64,000 nt of DNA. Origin: Mesostigma viride. Taxonomy: Eukaryota; Streptophyta; Mesostigmatophyceae; Mesostigmatales; Mesostigmataceae. This document shows positions 53,231 to 64,000 of this stretch, piece after piece. How positions within the stretch are numbered: the stretch's first letter is position 1; each line of letters starts with the position of its first letter. The notes beneath the pieces were generated by a model that ran no database searches, had not been told where the DNA came from, and was given only the letters and a program-made list of their open reading frames with translations. The position numbers were made by a program, and so were the translations under genes. The stretch covers positions 1,892,125 to 1,956,124 of the forward strand of contig RPFO01000130.1 in NCBI GenBank assembly GCA_009746045.1. The letters run 5' to 3'.

Positions 53231-53769
53231 CTCCGGTAAGAGATTTTCCGCAGTTTGGCTGTTTCGAAACGTTAATTAAGTGAGATGCCTTCGGATCAGG
53301 AGACTCACACAGCCGCGAAATCATGCCAAAGGTCATATGTTCGATCCCTTGCTGGTAGCTTCTGAGCTTTCTTATTTTCTGTGTTCCGCGGAATCTCAGA
53401 TTTGGGCCGCTAGCGTTTTCACGTTTGTTGCTTTCTGATCCGACGACAACGTTGTGCCTTGCTCGTGTGACATCTGGCGCATGGTGTGATTCATGTGTAT
53501 GGTGCTGCCTTGCCACATGGGGCTGCTTTGCCATAAGAGTGAGTGTTGGGTTCTACACATTTGCTGCATGGACCGTTAGGTGCTGGTGAGCTCTTCCTTG
53601 TAGAACGCTTACATCTATGTCAAGGATCTGATTTCTTTTCCTCTTGCGTATATTGTGTCGGTTTGTTTATTTCTTGCAGGGACCACGAGAGTAAAATGCA
53701 AGCGGTTCCACTTTCAAGTCAGCATGTGACGCCCTGTCGACCGGCCCGCTTTGTTAGCTAGCTACCATA

Positions 53770-53935
53770 TAGTATTTGATGATAGGCATTGAATGCGGAA
53801 GATGTCATAACGCCATAACAGACTGTGTTGAACAGGCATTGAATGCCGAAGATGTCATAACGCCATAACAGACTGTGTTGAACAGGCATATTTGAATGCC
53901 GAAGATGTACATAACGCCATAACAGTGTTGAATAG
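53770..53935. repeat. 50-60 bp tandem repeat, three copies
   Basis: AGGCATTGAATGCCGAAGAT with GTCATAACGCCATAACAGAC and TGTGTTGAAC repeats three times; the third copy has small insertions (ATATTTG, GTAC). Confidence 0.85.
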
Positions 53936-54094
53936 TTGAATCAACGGGTTCTTGCAGCTGTAAACATTAAAATTATTCAAACATTTAATGAAAAAATCAT
54001 TATTGTTCGTGCTGTTTTGAACAGCGGTTGTTACTGGCACTGCATGCATGTGTCTGCTGCCAGCATATTGCATTATGGGTGTGTTTTTCAGCGC

Positions 54095-54400
54095 TGTGTT
54101 TTCTCACTTTTCTCACTTTTCTCACGTCCTGTTTTTCTCACTTTTCTCACTTTTCTCACGTTTCACACCTCCCGTTTTTCTCACTTATCTCACGTCCTGT
54201 TTTTTGAGATTTTTCTCACGTTTTTCCCCTTTTTTCACCTTTTTGGGGCAATCTCACCCGGGTGAGATTGCCCTTTTCTCACCCATTCTCACCCATTTCT
54301 CACCCTATTTTCTCACTTTTCTCACCCATTCTCACCCATTTCTCACCCTTTTTCTCACCCATCTCACCCTTTTTCTCACCTTTTCTCACCCATTCTCAAA
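54095..54400. repeat. TGAGAAA satellite, right arm
   Basis: Units such as TTTTCTCACTTTTCTCACG and CTCACCCATTCTCACCC, inverted relative to 51190-51500, with ATCTCACCCGGGTGAGAT as a perfect small palindrome at about 54251-54268. Confidence 0.85.
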
Positions 54401-54417
54401 GCCGAGTTCCTAGTGCG

Positions 54418-55818
54418 CGCCTTTGTTGCTGCGCCAGGGTCAAGTCTTCGTCCAAAGTGTAGCATAGTGAGTCCTCTCGAGCCGCTTGGCGGCGCCTAAG
54501 GAACGAAATCTTGTCCGCCGGGTTCTCAAAGATGCATGCACAGCAGCGGAGGCGGTCCCACCCGTTACGCCGCGAGCGGGGAAGGCGGAGGGCCTCAATC
54601 CAGCTTGAGCTCACCAATGAGGCCCATGCGGCCAAGGATTTCTTTCTCAAGCGCCTGTGCAAGCTTCACGGAGTTCTCCCCGTGTCCAGTGACCAGGTTG
54701 AAGTTCTTGACGATGACGTTAACTACGCTTGCATGTCGAGCTCGGCCTCCTCACGGAGGTCAGTCGAGCGTCTGCTGCTTGAGCTGTGCTGTGACAGCGG
54801 AGGTGCATGGTGGAGGTGGTGTGTTGCTTCAGCATGTCCGTCCAGGTCTGGGGAGGAGCATCGTCCGCTGCCGGGCCAGCGGGGGCTGGCTTGCGGCAGC
54901 GGGAATGTCCTTCACCGCCTAGGCAGTGAGGCCTGCAGTGTTTTGCAGGCAGTGACTCGGTGGCGATGGCGTTGTCCTTGAGGCGCTCGTCGATGTCGCG
55001 GAGCTGGGCGGTGATGGCGTCGGTCACTGGTGGGGGTGGTGGCGGTGGAGGAGGCGGCCGGTGGAGATGGTGGAGAGGAGGGGGGGGAGCTCGGCTGCCA
55101 GCGTGCTGCGCCCATTCGGCTGCCACTGATCTGCAGCGGGGGGGGCACGTACTTGCCGCGTGAGGGCCAGCTCTCTCAGGAGTGAGCGGATGGAGGATTC
55201 GGTCAAGGTACGTGGTGGTGAGGGGTTTGGGGGGCCAGAGCTCGACTAGGAACTCGGGCACTAGAGCTCGATCGATCCTCGATTGAGCAGTCCAAGGAGG
55301 GAGAAGAGGGCGTATTGCTGCAGTGAGTGCAGTCGGGGGCGGCGGGGGCGTTGAGGATGTATTTGTATGGGCACCTGCTGAGGTTATTAGGCATCGCAGA
55401 GGCGACCCTGGTGGAAGAGCTGCTTGCACATTTCAATAAGCGATGCTTGCGATCCCCAGAACACCAGTAGCTCAGGAGTCGGTCGTAGGTGAGCTTGTCA
55501 AAAAAGCTGGGCTGGCTGGCGTCAAAGTCGACGTCTTCCCAGCGTGGCTCGGCAGGGCGACTGCGCTTGGGCTCAGCTAGCTAGGGCGACGCTGCGTGCG
55601 AGGCAAGCCCGGGGGGCAGGACGACCACTATAGCGCTTGGCTATAGTGGCGCCGCTGCCTTCAGGGCCGGAGGGCGAAGCTGCAGCCGGGGCTGCAGACG
55701 TATTTTCAGGGCTTAGCGCAGCCGCGCCAGGCTGCATTGCGCGGAGGAGCGTTTGCTCGTCATAATAGTTGCGTGATAGCTTAACCCCTAAATGGTCTTG
55801 CTGCCGATTTTCCGCCAA
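54418..55818 (-). pseudogene. LINE ORF1p-like remnant, upstream part
   Basis: Starts MAENRQQDHLGVKLSRNYYD at 55818, adjacent to the TIR element at 55780-57488. Next come FDKLTYDRLLSYWCSGDRKH near 55480, a Pro-rich linker, an amphipathic stretch (ITAQLRDIDERLKDNAIAT), and the C-terminal module FENPADKISFLRRRQAARED with LDEDLTLAQQQRR at the insertion point. Frameshifts occur between these parts. The module order (helical region, RNA-binding core, C-terminal LTPAQ-type motif) fits an L1-like ORF1p. Confidence 0.55.
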
Positions 55819-57488
55819 AAAGTGACTTACAGCCGATTTGTCGGCACCTACTCGGGGGACCAGTTTGCGAGAATACTATTGGGAATTAGGAAACGTTTAG
55901 CTGAGAAGAATGAAAGTTTATAAGTTTCTCCAGAACATGATACTAGGGTTTGCTATATTTTGACCAAGTTTAACAGGTGTTCCAGACCGTCAAAGTACAA
56001 GGGGTCAGGGTACTTTTTCACGTACAACGTGCATTCCGGAAAACGACGACCTGGCCCTGGCGGCTTGCGCCCACGCATGGCATTTACGTTTGCGTTAGAA
56101 TTTTCTGGCCAAACTTAGGATATTGATTTTATACGTCCTAAAGATCATACAGGCCAATTTTTGGTTCGCGGGAATGCCATTTGATAGGTGTCGGCAGCGT
56201 TCTTGCTGGAAAAAACTGCGATCAGGCCGGACGATAGAAACGTTGACAGCAATACCTTTCCGGCGTATTTTAAAGGACATATCGGTTTCTTTTTACTTTT
56301 TATGATACATAGTAGTCGTAAACGTGCAAGGGTGGCCAGAAATCGCCGAATCCAGCGACCATGCTGCACGACTTTGGTGTGCCGAAATGCGCCATTTTGC
56401 GGCCACCGCCTGGGCCAAGGTAACGCCATCCATGCCTGGTAAAGCTTAAGCATCGTTTTCCTATCGATGTTTGACGTTTATATATACGTTCTAGCTTGTG
56501 TAGCACATTCTTTTTGCATTATTCATGCTCTTTCTTGACCCTGGCCTGGCCCCTTTCTAAAACACCCTTCTTAGATGCTTCCCTCAGTCAGTTGACCTGC
56601 CACAGGGTGATGGTGATAAGTTTTAGAGGCTGTATGGGTTTGAATACCTCCATGTATGTTTGTTATACATTTCCCACACACATATTGCATGAGTGTGAGG
56701 CAGTTGGCTGGTCTCTGTGGCATCATCAAGCATGTAACCGGTGAGTAGAAGCTTCCCATTGTCAGCATGTGCCACCAGGTGTGCTGGCCATCACCTGGAA
56801 AGCTATAGCAGCTTAGGCCTAGTTTATCCTTGCTAGGGCAGGCTGAAATAGGCTTAAAATCACTAGTTTGTTGGTGGCTGCCTCCTAGAATGCATGCCTT
56901 GCGTAGGGTATCCGTACCACGTTACCTACGTGCATGGACAAGGTGGCACCTGCACATAGGTGCCATGTAAGGGCAGTGTGATGATGCAGTTATGTTTCCC
57001 CATCATTGTGGAAGGGAAATGTATTGTTTGGCATGGTTGGGGGCCATATTAGTAGGTATTAGTAGGTAGTATGCCCACTCCTACCCCCTTGGTTGCTTTT
57101 TACCAACGGTACCCCTATGGGCTGTACTGGGTGTAACTGCTGGTATACCCACCCAAATGATGACCCCAATGGCTCAAACTGTTCAGCAACTAATTGTTTA
57201 TCATCCCTGAAGTGGTAGGTGCCTAGCTCTTACAACATAATTCAAAATGCACATTCTACCAAAAATGAAAACGCTCGTCTTGACCCCCCTGACTTTGACG
57301 GCAGTTATACATGGCCTACGATGAATATATGTGAGGTTGTGATATATCATGGCTTAGGGCAACTCATGGACATGCTTGCCCCCCAAGGACAGCCATTGGA
57401 TATTGCTAGGTTGTACAGGGGCTGGTTTACAAAATAGGTGAGTTACTGCCGATTTATCGGCAGCATTTCCGCCCATTTAGGGGTTAAG
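55780..57488. mobile_element. Putative non-autonomous TIR element
   Basis: The left end CTTAACCCCTAAATGG is repeated inverted at the right end (CCATTTAGGGGTTAAG). Each is followed within 40 bp by CTGCCGAT and ATCGGCAG-type small hairpins. About 1.7 kb with no recognised transposase; an open frame at 57219-57437 (NENARLDPPDFDGSYTWPT) is unassigned. I could not find an unambiguous target duplication. Confidence 0.45.
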
Positions 57489-57879
57489 AAAAACATATAT
57501 CAGCGTGTGCATCTTAGAAAGACGAAGCAATTGTGATATATTCACAGCCGAATTTGGTGCATGCCCGAACGTGAAAGTTATGGGCTCCGCCGCGTCAGCC
57601 ATGGCTACCTCGTGGCTCGTGGCGGCCGGGGGATGTAAACTGCCACCTACTCTGGCTGAAAAATTGGGCTTTTGACTGTGAAAATCCCGAAGTGCGCTTC
57701 AATATAAGAGTGAGTGGCCTCTGGGCGCACAAGGTGCACCTGCACCACCATGATGTACCATACCTAAAGAGGCCTGGCATGGGGTGGAAGATGATTATAT
57801 GGCTAGGGCCCGGCGGCCTGCAAGGACAAGCCCCGCAGGGCTCAGCTGGTACTGACCTGCCATTAACTACACATACAGA

Positions 57880-59190
57880 TCAGTTAATTAATAATTAATT
57901 ATACTCGTGCTCCAATTGGGGAGTGACGGAGCACCGCCGGAAGTGCTTTTAATCCCTGTATGTGCACAACAGGAAGAAAGGGCAGAGACCCCCTTTCTCC
58001 TTCATGCCAGAGGAATGCCACAGCTGCAATCGGACACGATAGACGATGTACCGAGTGCTGTGGGTGCAATAAGTCTGACCCATGTGAGCATATCATAGCA
58101 AGGAGTGTGGGCAAGTAATCTGATCATAGCCAGGACGTAGCATGGCTGTACAAGAGCTAAGCTAAGGCTAGGGCTGGTTGTGTACCGTGTGTTAGCGGTG
58201 CACGTGACTACAGTGTAGGTAGGGTGGCCCAGCGTTGCAAACATTAATTACCATGGCTGCCATGGCGGCAGTGACTACCAATGGATACAAGCTAGGGCTA
58301 TTATACAAGCTATTCTAGCCCGCAGGGGGCGCCGGTCCACATCTTGTGGTTGATCATCAGGTCCCGCCCCTCCAGTACACCTTGGGCTCAGTTCTGGGGG
58401 CCCCTGCTTGTGGCGGAGGTATTCCGGCCACAGGTCGGATCGCTGCTGCTGCTGGGCGGGGGTCAGGTCGTCGTCCAGCCTCCAGGTGAGGTTGTGCAAC
58501 CTCTTGCGACGAGAAAGGAACCGCTGCTTGTCCTTAATTGGGGGAGGGGAAGGTCAAGTGCTCAGGACTGGTGCCGGGGGAGCCGCCTTGTCCCGTGAGT
58601 GGGGAACTGCGGCGGCATGCACCCACGCAGTTCTACCTCACCTATACCAGGCCCATGAGGGTAAGAAGCTGGTCCTTGAGCTCATCGGCAAGGGTGGTTG
58701 ACGTCTCACCTGGCTTCAGACTGGGGGAAGCGACGCAGCACCACCCCGCAGTCGCGGCGAGCGCGGTTGGTGGCCTCCCGTTGTTGTGCCTGGCGAAGGT
58801 CTTCAATTAGCTCCTGGCTGGAGTTTCGTAGCGATGGCGTCAGTGCATGGTTGAGGCGGCCGCTGTCCGCAGCAGGTCCGCATTATTAGGAGAGCGGCGG
58901 GAGGTCGCCAGCATCTTGCCAGGGAGGCTGCCGATACGATGGTGGCCGTCTGCTCCGCTATCTTTGGGACCTGTGTGGCCAGGGCCTCAAGTGTGGGCGG
59001 TGATGGCTTCAAGCTTCTTCATGAGCACGCTGCACTTGCCCTCCACCTGCAGTCATGATGAGGCGAGAGACAAGTGCAGCGTGAGTGTCGGATGGACCGC
59101 GGTGTGCAGCGCTGTGAGCTGAGGTTGGAGCTTGTGGACGACCTTGCTTGGTTACCACATTGGAGACCCGGGCCTCCACCGTGTTGAGCA
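57880..59190 (-). mobile_element. LINE ORF1 remnant with 3' end
   Basis: Minus strand: VEARVSNVVTKQGRPQ near 59150, LEALATQVPKIAEQTATIV near 58950, then the C-terminal module LDDDLTPAQQQQRSDLWPEY with LRHKQGPPE at 58380-58480. A 3' UTR follows with the hairpin at 57906-57934 (loop CCAATT) and a TTAATTAATAATTAATTA tail. No ORF2 follows ORF1 before the tail, so this may be an ORF1-only, non-autonomous LINE type. Confidence 0.6.
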
Positions 59191-59199
59191 CCGTGACAG

Positions 59200-59590
59200 A
59201 TCAGTTGCTCAGTGGCCGACCTATAGTAGTGGTTCCAGCCCTTTGTTTGAACACCACGTAGTCCTCCCTCTCTCGATCTTGCTTGGACTGCTATGCAGGA
59301 CAAGAAGAGGTGGCCGGCAGACCATTGTCCAGGCCGGCCACACGCCAGCCCCTGTGGGCAAGCCCCCCCCCCCCCCCCTAGGAGGAAGGGGCGCGTTGCT
59401 GAGTAGAATAGCTAGGATTTCGGTAGCTTAGATTAGTCTATAGACGTACTAGAGTTAGCGCGTAGTTTGTTTTCGCGGCTTCGCTCACCCCCACCCACCA
59501 GCAAGGGAATATCTGCTACATGATCTTCCAACGGAGTCATGAATGCTATATCTTTTAACATGATTAAATTAAATTTAATTTTAATGGCTA
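59200..59590 (+). mobile_element. 5'-truncated LINE 3' end
   Basis: Plus-strand homologue of the 3' part of the LINE at 40979-42529: LLCRTRRGGRQTIVQAGHTP and PVGKPPPPP, stop at 59429, 3' UTR, hairpin CATGATCTTCCAACGGAGTC (59519-59541), AT-rich tail. It contains a C run at 59365-59380. It has landed between two minus-strand LINE ORF1 copies. Confidence 0.65.
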
Positions 59591-59591
59591 G

Positions 59592-60146
59592 TAGGGCAAA
59601 CGTCTCAGCAGAGAGTGACTCTCTGCATGGGCAAAGCATGGCTAACTACTGCTAATGCATTGTCAATCATCGGTTGTGGGGCCCATCATAGGCATTACAC
59701 ATGTGCACATGGGCGTGGGCCATGCACTCCGGCTAAGCCTTATACTATTCTACACTGCTGCTATATGGACCCCCTAGGCTGGGGTTGCTGGGGGCCTGGG
59801 GTTGCTGGGGTTGCTGGGGCATGCGCATGGGGGTCGCCTGCCAGGGCTTGTTGTGGTCAACGTAGATGACCGCCCCCCCCGCCTCCAGTATCGGCGGCTT
59901 CTTCCGGGCTGCTGTCTGCTGCAGCTGGAGGTAGGTCGGATATGCATAGGCCCCGTCCGGCCGTTGTTGCTGTTCCAGGCACCGCCTACGTACGGTATTG
60001 CACCCACTGTGTTGCGCCACAGCATGCACCATGCCGTAGAAGAAAGAGAGCGCTCTGTGGCCTGCCCACTTGTGGCAGCCGGTGAGAGAAGCTAGGCCGG
60101 CGCCCTCCCTCCTTCTCGTTGCATGTGTATAGGGTTGAAGGTTCAT
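59592..60146 (-). mobile_element. LINE ORF1 C-terminus and 3' UTR, second copy
   Basis: YPTYLQLQQTAARKK and GGAVIYVDHNKPW near 59860-59945 on the minus strand, stop at 59745-59750, then a 3' UTR shared with 50500-50980. The upstream part overlaps the dispersed repeat 59995-60195. Confidence 0.6.
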
Positions 60147-60195
60147 TTACTCTGTATTGGCACCCACGTGACGCAGTCACGTGCTTATTATATTA
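59995..60195. repeat. Dispersed repeat ending in CACGTGAC hairpin
   Basis: Homologous to 42870-43066. Ends in CACGTGACGCAGTCACGTG, a perfect 8-bp stem with GCA loop, followed by TTATTATATTATAA. Confidence 0.7.
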
Positions 60196-60349
60196 TAACT
60201 CATCGTCTTAAAGATCCGAGTAAAATTTCAGCATTTCGCTCACCCTCCAATGGTAGTTTTGCCTAAACGCAGTCGCCATGCAGGACACTTCCGCTGACGG
60301 GGTGCGCGCTCTGTGCACCCACTTTTTCCACGCTACTACAGACGGTACC

Positions 60350-60410
60350 TCGGGCGGAACCGCGAATTTTTCGGCACGAAAAAATTCGAGGGTGTCCCGT
60401 CCACTTAATT
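60350..60410. other. Inverted end of the GGGACATGCC TIR family
   Basis: CGAATTTTTCGGCACGAAAA with GTGTCCCGTCCACTTAATTA is the reverse complement of the left end at 1577-1640 with a few changes. Only one end of this copy is seen. No gene is present between 60200 and 60525. Confidence 0.45.
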
Positions 60411-60524
60411 AATTAATTTGTTGTCCAATTCTTTTTAGGTAATTTAGACACTACTTATAATGTGAACTCAATACCCTAAATCCAACCAATCAAAGCATAA
60501 CCATACCAACTCGATACCCTAAAT

Positions 60525-62250
60525 TCAGCACAACAAAGCGACGCATTCCTGATCAAAGTCATCAATCAGCCATAACCTGTGCCCATCCCCACTCCTGGCC
60601 ACCTGGCTGCCCGCGCCATCCCCTCCAGACACACACAGCCTCCACAGCTTCTGAAGATGACCCCACAGCCGGCCCTCTCTAAGAGCCTCCTTGATTACGC
60701 TAGGCTTCATTTGTTCCCGACAGGAAGACCGCCAGAGGTGCACCCCGGCCGTCCCGTCCCGAAACCGTCGCAGCTTATTCTCTTTGCCCACGATGAAGTT
60801 GTTGTGGACGACCATTACGGCATTGTGGTCCAGTGGGGGGCCCTCGAAGTAATGCTGGCCGTCGGGGAAGGCCTCACTATCCAGGAAGGAAAAGTTTGGA
60901 AAAAGAATCCCTGGGCTCGCTCCAAGCTTTTCAGAGGAATGATGAGAAGATGGGCTTCCTGGTGGGATTGATCTAGGTCCGGGCTTCCTGGCAGAAGGTG
61001 CTTGGCCAGGCACTGGAGGTGAACCCGACCCATCCTCCCCACCAAGCCCTGCCGACTGCCGGGTTGCTCCTTGACATGCCACTGGCTGCTCCTTTACCAT
61101 GGCTTCCTCACTACTAGCCGGTTGGGTACGGGTGCCAGCATTGTGACCCTTATGTGCATCGCAGGCGTCATCACCAACCACACCGCCCAGGCCCCACGCG
61201 TCAAAGGCCCCTGGCAGGCCCGTGGCACCATTTGGCCTCGGCAGGCCAGCTGGCATGTCCACCGTTGTGAGCGCTGTAGAGGGCAGCCCTGCCCACATGA
61301 CGGCGGCCACCCCCAGGCCTGTTAATGGATACGCCGGCTCGATTATCACTTCGCCGGTTTGGAGGATCTTGGACAGAATCGCCTGATCATGCATGGGACA
61401 TCGGAGGGGAGGGAATGCAGTAACACAGTTAAAAACTTCGGAGGATCTGGGGCAGAATCGCCTGATCATGCATGGGACATCGGAGGGGAGGGAATGCAGT
61501 AACACAGTTAAAAACATCGGAGGATCTGGGGCAGAATCGCCTGATCATGCATGGGACATCGGAGGGGAGGGAATGCAGTAACACAGTTAAAAACATCGGA
61601 GGATCTGGGGCAGAATCGCCTGATCATGCATGGGACATCGGAGGGGAGGGAATGCAGTAACACAGTTAAAAACATCGGAGGATCTGGGGCAGAATCGCCT
61701 GATCATGCATGGGACATCGGAGGGGATGGAGGGGAGGGAATGCAGTGACACAGTTAAAAACTTCGGAGGATCTGGGGCAGAATCGCCTGATCATGCATGG
61801 GACATCGGAGGGGATGGAATGCAGTAACACAGTTAAAAACATCGGAGGATCTGGGGCAGAATCGCCTGATCATGCATGGGACATCGGAGGGGAGGGAATG
61901 CAGTAACACAGTTAAAAACTTGGGAGGATCTGGGACAGAATCGCCTGATCATGCATGGGACATCGGAGGGGAGGGAATGCAGTAACAGCATTGAAAAGAT
62001 CACGCCGCGTCAAGAACACAAAACGCTGTAGGGCTACGTTGCTACATGCCAAATCAAGGAACACCACGTTGTAAACGTCGTGCTCCTTCACTTGGCATGT
62101 AGCGCTTGGACCACTCAATGAGACCCCGCAGGAGACCCCACGTCGTCTCTCCCTTCTAACCCCTACCTTCCTTCTGACCCGTAACCCCCTATATAGTCCC
62201 TCGCTTTGAGCCCGGGATCCCGATATGGTCCTGCCACAAAGAGCCTCCAT
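60525..62250 (-). pseudogene. PF03407-like nucleotide-diphospho-sugar transferase, disrupted
   Basis: Minus-strand gene fragment ending at 60525. The recognisable C-terminal part is at 60745-60900: FPNFSFLDSEAFPDGQHYF, then VVHNNFIVGKENKLRRFRD, the late motif of plant and algal PF03407 sugar transferases. Upstream, RRDLFNAVTAFPPLRCPMHD followed by QAILSQIL (61930-62010) fits the family's D-x-FN and DQ-x-x-L region. Between them lie eight 79-bp copies of the latter segment; 79 is not a multiple of three and one frame of each unit has stops, so the array cannot be translated through. A Pro/Ser/Gly-rich linker at 60920-61300 may be intronic. The 5' part (before 62250) is not found. Splicing could bypass the array, so pseudogene status is not certain. 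Confidence 0.55.
61388..61995. repeat. 79-bp tandem repeat of coding origin, eight copies
   Basis: Units start at 61388, 61467, 61546, 61625, 61704, 61792, 61871 and 61950; the fifth unit has a 9-bp insertion. Each carries the minus-strand coding block for CPMHDQAIL. Units are 97-100 percent alike by eye, so expansion is recent. Confidence 0.95.
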
Positions 62251-62690
62251 GGACTATCCACTCCCTTCACACCCTATTACCTCAACCACCTGTGTGCCTA
62301 GTAAGCCTCTCATCACATACATCCTAACCTGCCTCAGCAGCTCTCCATTACCTGCATCCCATCGTCCCTCTGCACCCGAACGCACCAGCCTGTGAGTAAT
62401 GCTCTCCTCCATTCAAAATAAACCGCTTCTCAACCTGAGCAGACAGGGAGCCAGTAGGGCTCCATCCTCACCGTCACTCTGCTTCCCTTATTCATTCACT
62501 CACCACCGCTCTGCTTCCCTTACTTATTCACTCACCGTACCTATGCTTCCCTTAGTCATTGACTCACTGTACCTCTGCTCTCCCTATTCATTCATCATTC
62601 ATCGTCACTCTGCTTCCCTTATTCATTCACTAGTTTACCTGCTCGCTGTCCCCGCGCTAGGCCACCCTGCGCCATTTGTCTTATCTATTT
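62251..62690. other. Stretch without a recognised gene
   Basis: Contains four imperfect copies of a CTCTGCTTCCCTTATTCATT-type motif (62478-62630) before the hexanucleotide array. No gene is seen. Confidence 0.5.
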
Positions 62691-63783
62691 CCCTACTCCT
62701 ACTCCTATTCCTATTCCTATTCCTATTCCTATTCCTATTCCTATTCCTATTCCTATTCCTATTCCTATTCCTATTCCTATTCCTATTCCTATTCCTATTC
62801 CTATTCCTATTCCTCTTCCTCTTCCTCTTCCTCTTCCTATTCCTAATCCTGTTCCTGTTCCTGTTCCTGTTCCTGTTCCTGTTCCTGTTCCTGTTCCTGT
62901 TCCTGTTCCTATTCCTATTCCTATTCCTATTCCTATCTCTATTGCTATTCCTATTCTTATTCCTCTTCCTCTTCCTCTTCCTCTTCCTCTTCCTCTTCCT
63001 CTTCCTCTTCCTCTTCCTCTTCCTCTTCCTCTTCCTCTTCCTACTCCTATTCCTATTCCTATTCCTACTCCTACTCCTACTCCTATTCCTATTCCTATTC
63101 CTATCCCTATCCCTATCCCTATTCCAATCCCTATCCCTATCCCTATCCCTATCCCTATCCCTATCCCTATCCCTATCCCTATCCCTATCCCTATCCCTAT
63201 CCCTATCCCTATCCCTATCCCTATCCCTATTCCTATCCCTATCCCTATCCCTATCCCTATCCCTATTATCCCTATTATCCCTATTATCCCTATTATCCCT
63301 ATCCCTATCCCTATCCCTATCCCTATCCCTATCCCTATCCCTATCCCTATCCCTATCCCTATCCCTATCCCTATCCCTATCCCTATCCCTATCCCTATCC
63401 CTATCCCTATCCCTCTTCCTACTCCTCTTCCTCTTCCTACTCCTACTCCTATTCCTATTCCTATTCCTATTCCTATTCCTATTCCTGTTCCTATTCCTAT
63501 TCCTATTCCTATTCCTATTCCTATTCCTATTCCTGTTCCTATTCCTATTCCTATTCCTGTTCCTATTCCTATTCCTATTCCTATTCCTATTCCTATTCCT
63601 ATTCCTATTCCTATTCCTATTCCTATTCCTATTCCTATTCCTATTCCTATTCCTATTCCTATTCCTATTCCTATTCCTATTCCTATTCCTATTCCTATTC
63701 CTCTTCCTATTCCTCTTCCTTTTCCTTTTCCTAATCCTATTCCTATTCCCATACCTATTCCTATTTCCATTCCTATTCCTATT
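62690..63783. repeat. Hexanucleotide array (ATTCCT/CTTCCT/GTTCCT/ATCCCT)n
   Basis: Nearly 1.1 kb of 6-bp units in homogeneous blocks: ATTCCT, CTTCCT, GTTCCT, ATTCCT, CTTCCT, then ATCCCT (63100-63410), then ATTCCT again. It is almost pure pyrimidine plus A on the plus strand. Long Leu/Phe and Ile/Gly frames are artefacts. The last 217 bp of the window (63784-64000) hold nothing I recognise. Confidence 0.95.
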
Positions 63784-64000
63784 ATGACACTTGAGCTCCC
63801 AAGGAAACCAGCATTTGATAAAAAACCATGAGTAGAGCCCCTGCCCAAGGCAGGTTTAAGTTGTCATCTCGTCTCCCTCGCATGCAGGAGCAAGAGCCCC
63901 CCAAGGGTGGGATGGGTGGGAAGAAACAATCACGGGTCACAACCCGCCGACCATGTTTATCAAACCTACCGTCAAAATTGAAAACGGCAAAACCAGAAAT

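Larger units (their letters stand above)
51168..54417. mobile_element. 3.25-kb insertion with satellite-rich inverted ends
   Basis: It interrupts a LINE ORF1 on the minus strand: the upstream part ends LTLAQQQRR at 54418 and the downstream part resumes RELWPTYL at 51167. The ends are ACTAGGAACTC and, inverted, GAGTTCCTAGT. Each is followed by about 300 bp of TGAGAAA-type satellite in opposite orientation. A 3-bp CGC target repeat is possible. The interior contains another LINE fragment (51570-52050), a GCGGGCCC-rich stretch near 52510-52620 and a copy of the ACCATGGTC repeat, but no transposase frame that I recognise. Confidence 0.6.

Noticed and set aside
53320-53360. tRNA-like B box GTTCGATCCC
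   Set aside because: The T stem does not pair and no A box fits upstream at the right distance.
62399-63848. ORFs of 462 (plus) and 387 (minus) codons
   Set aside because: Both are translations of the hexanucleotide array (Leu-Phe and Ile-Gly dipeptides).

Overview
The window is eukaryotic nuclear DNA. Its genes are split by GT-AG introns and surrounded by microsatellites, minisatellites and broken transposable elements. The histone deacetylase matches the plant HDA14 type, and the LINE, copia and hAT relics would suit a repeat-rich algal or other Viridiplantae genome. A green alga is my best guess; the species cannot be decided from the sequence. Nothing bacterial (operons, CRISPR, rRNA) is present.

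Four host loci are supported. (1) A class II histone deacetylase lies on the minus strand at about 4.3-12.7 kb in six exons; its introns hold a 2.2-kb minisatellite and several degenerate copies of the end of one exon. (2) A small HIRAN-domain protein with an N-terminal hydrophobic leader lies on the plus strand at 16.6-17.1 kb. (3) A secreted SGNH/GDSL hydrolase lies on the plus strand at 18.6-23.8 kb in three exons, with a Gln/Gly-rich insertion and a long pyrimidine triplet tract before the second exon. (4) A PF03407-like sugar transferase fragment lies on the minus strand at 60.5-62.2 kb; part of its coding sequence has become eight 79-bp tandem copies.

From 24 to 60 kb I see no convincing host gene, only nested mobile elements. 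These are: L1-like LINE remnants with ORF1, endonuclease and RT parts, which share a hairpin at their 3' ends (24.3-30.1, 41-42.6, 50.5-60.1 kb); a hAT element with an 8-bp target duplication (30541-39977) that contains a complete copia element with a 5-bp target duplication (30893-38769); two inverted copies of a non-LTR element with a RING-finger first ORF, a C2H2-RT second ORF and a PD-(D/E)XK-like end (43.8-50.4 kb), one of them split by a foldback MITE carrying a tRNA-like segment; and a 3.25-kb insertion bounded by inverted satellite arrays (51.2-54.4 kb).

The copia element is unusual: its retropepsin-like domain sits between integrase and RT, it has an extra ORF before gag, and its LTRs begin AGTT and end AACT. 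Many of the element ORFs are broken, several exactly at G/C homopolymers, so some breaks may be assembly errors. All calls come from reading the sequence by eye; no database search was run.
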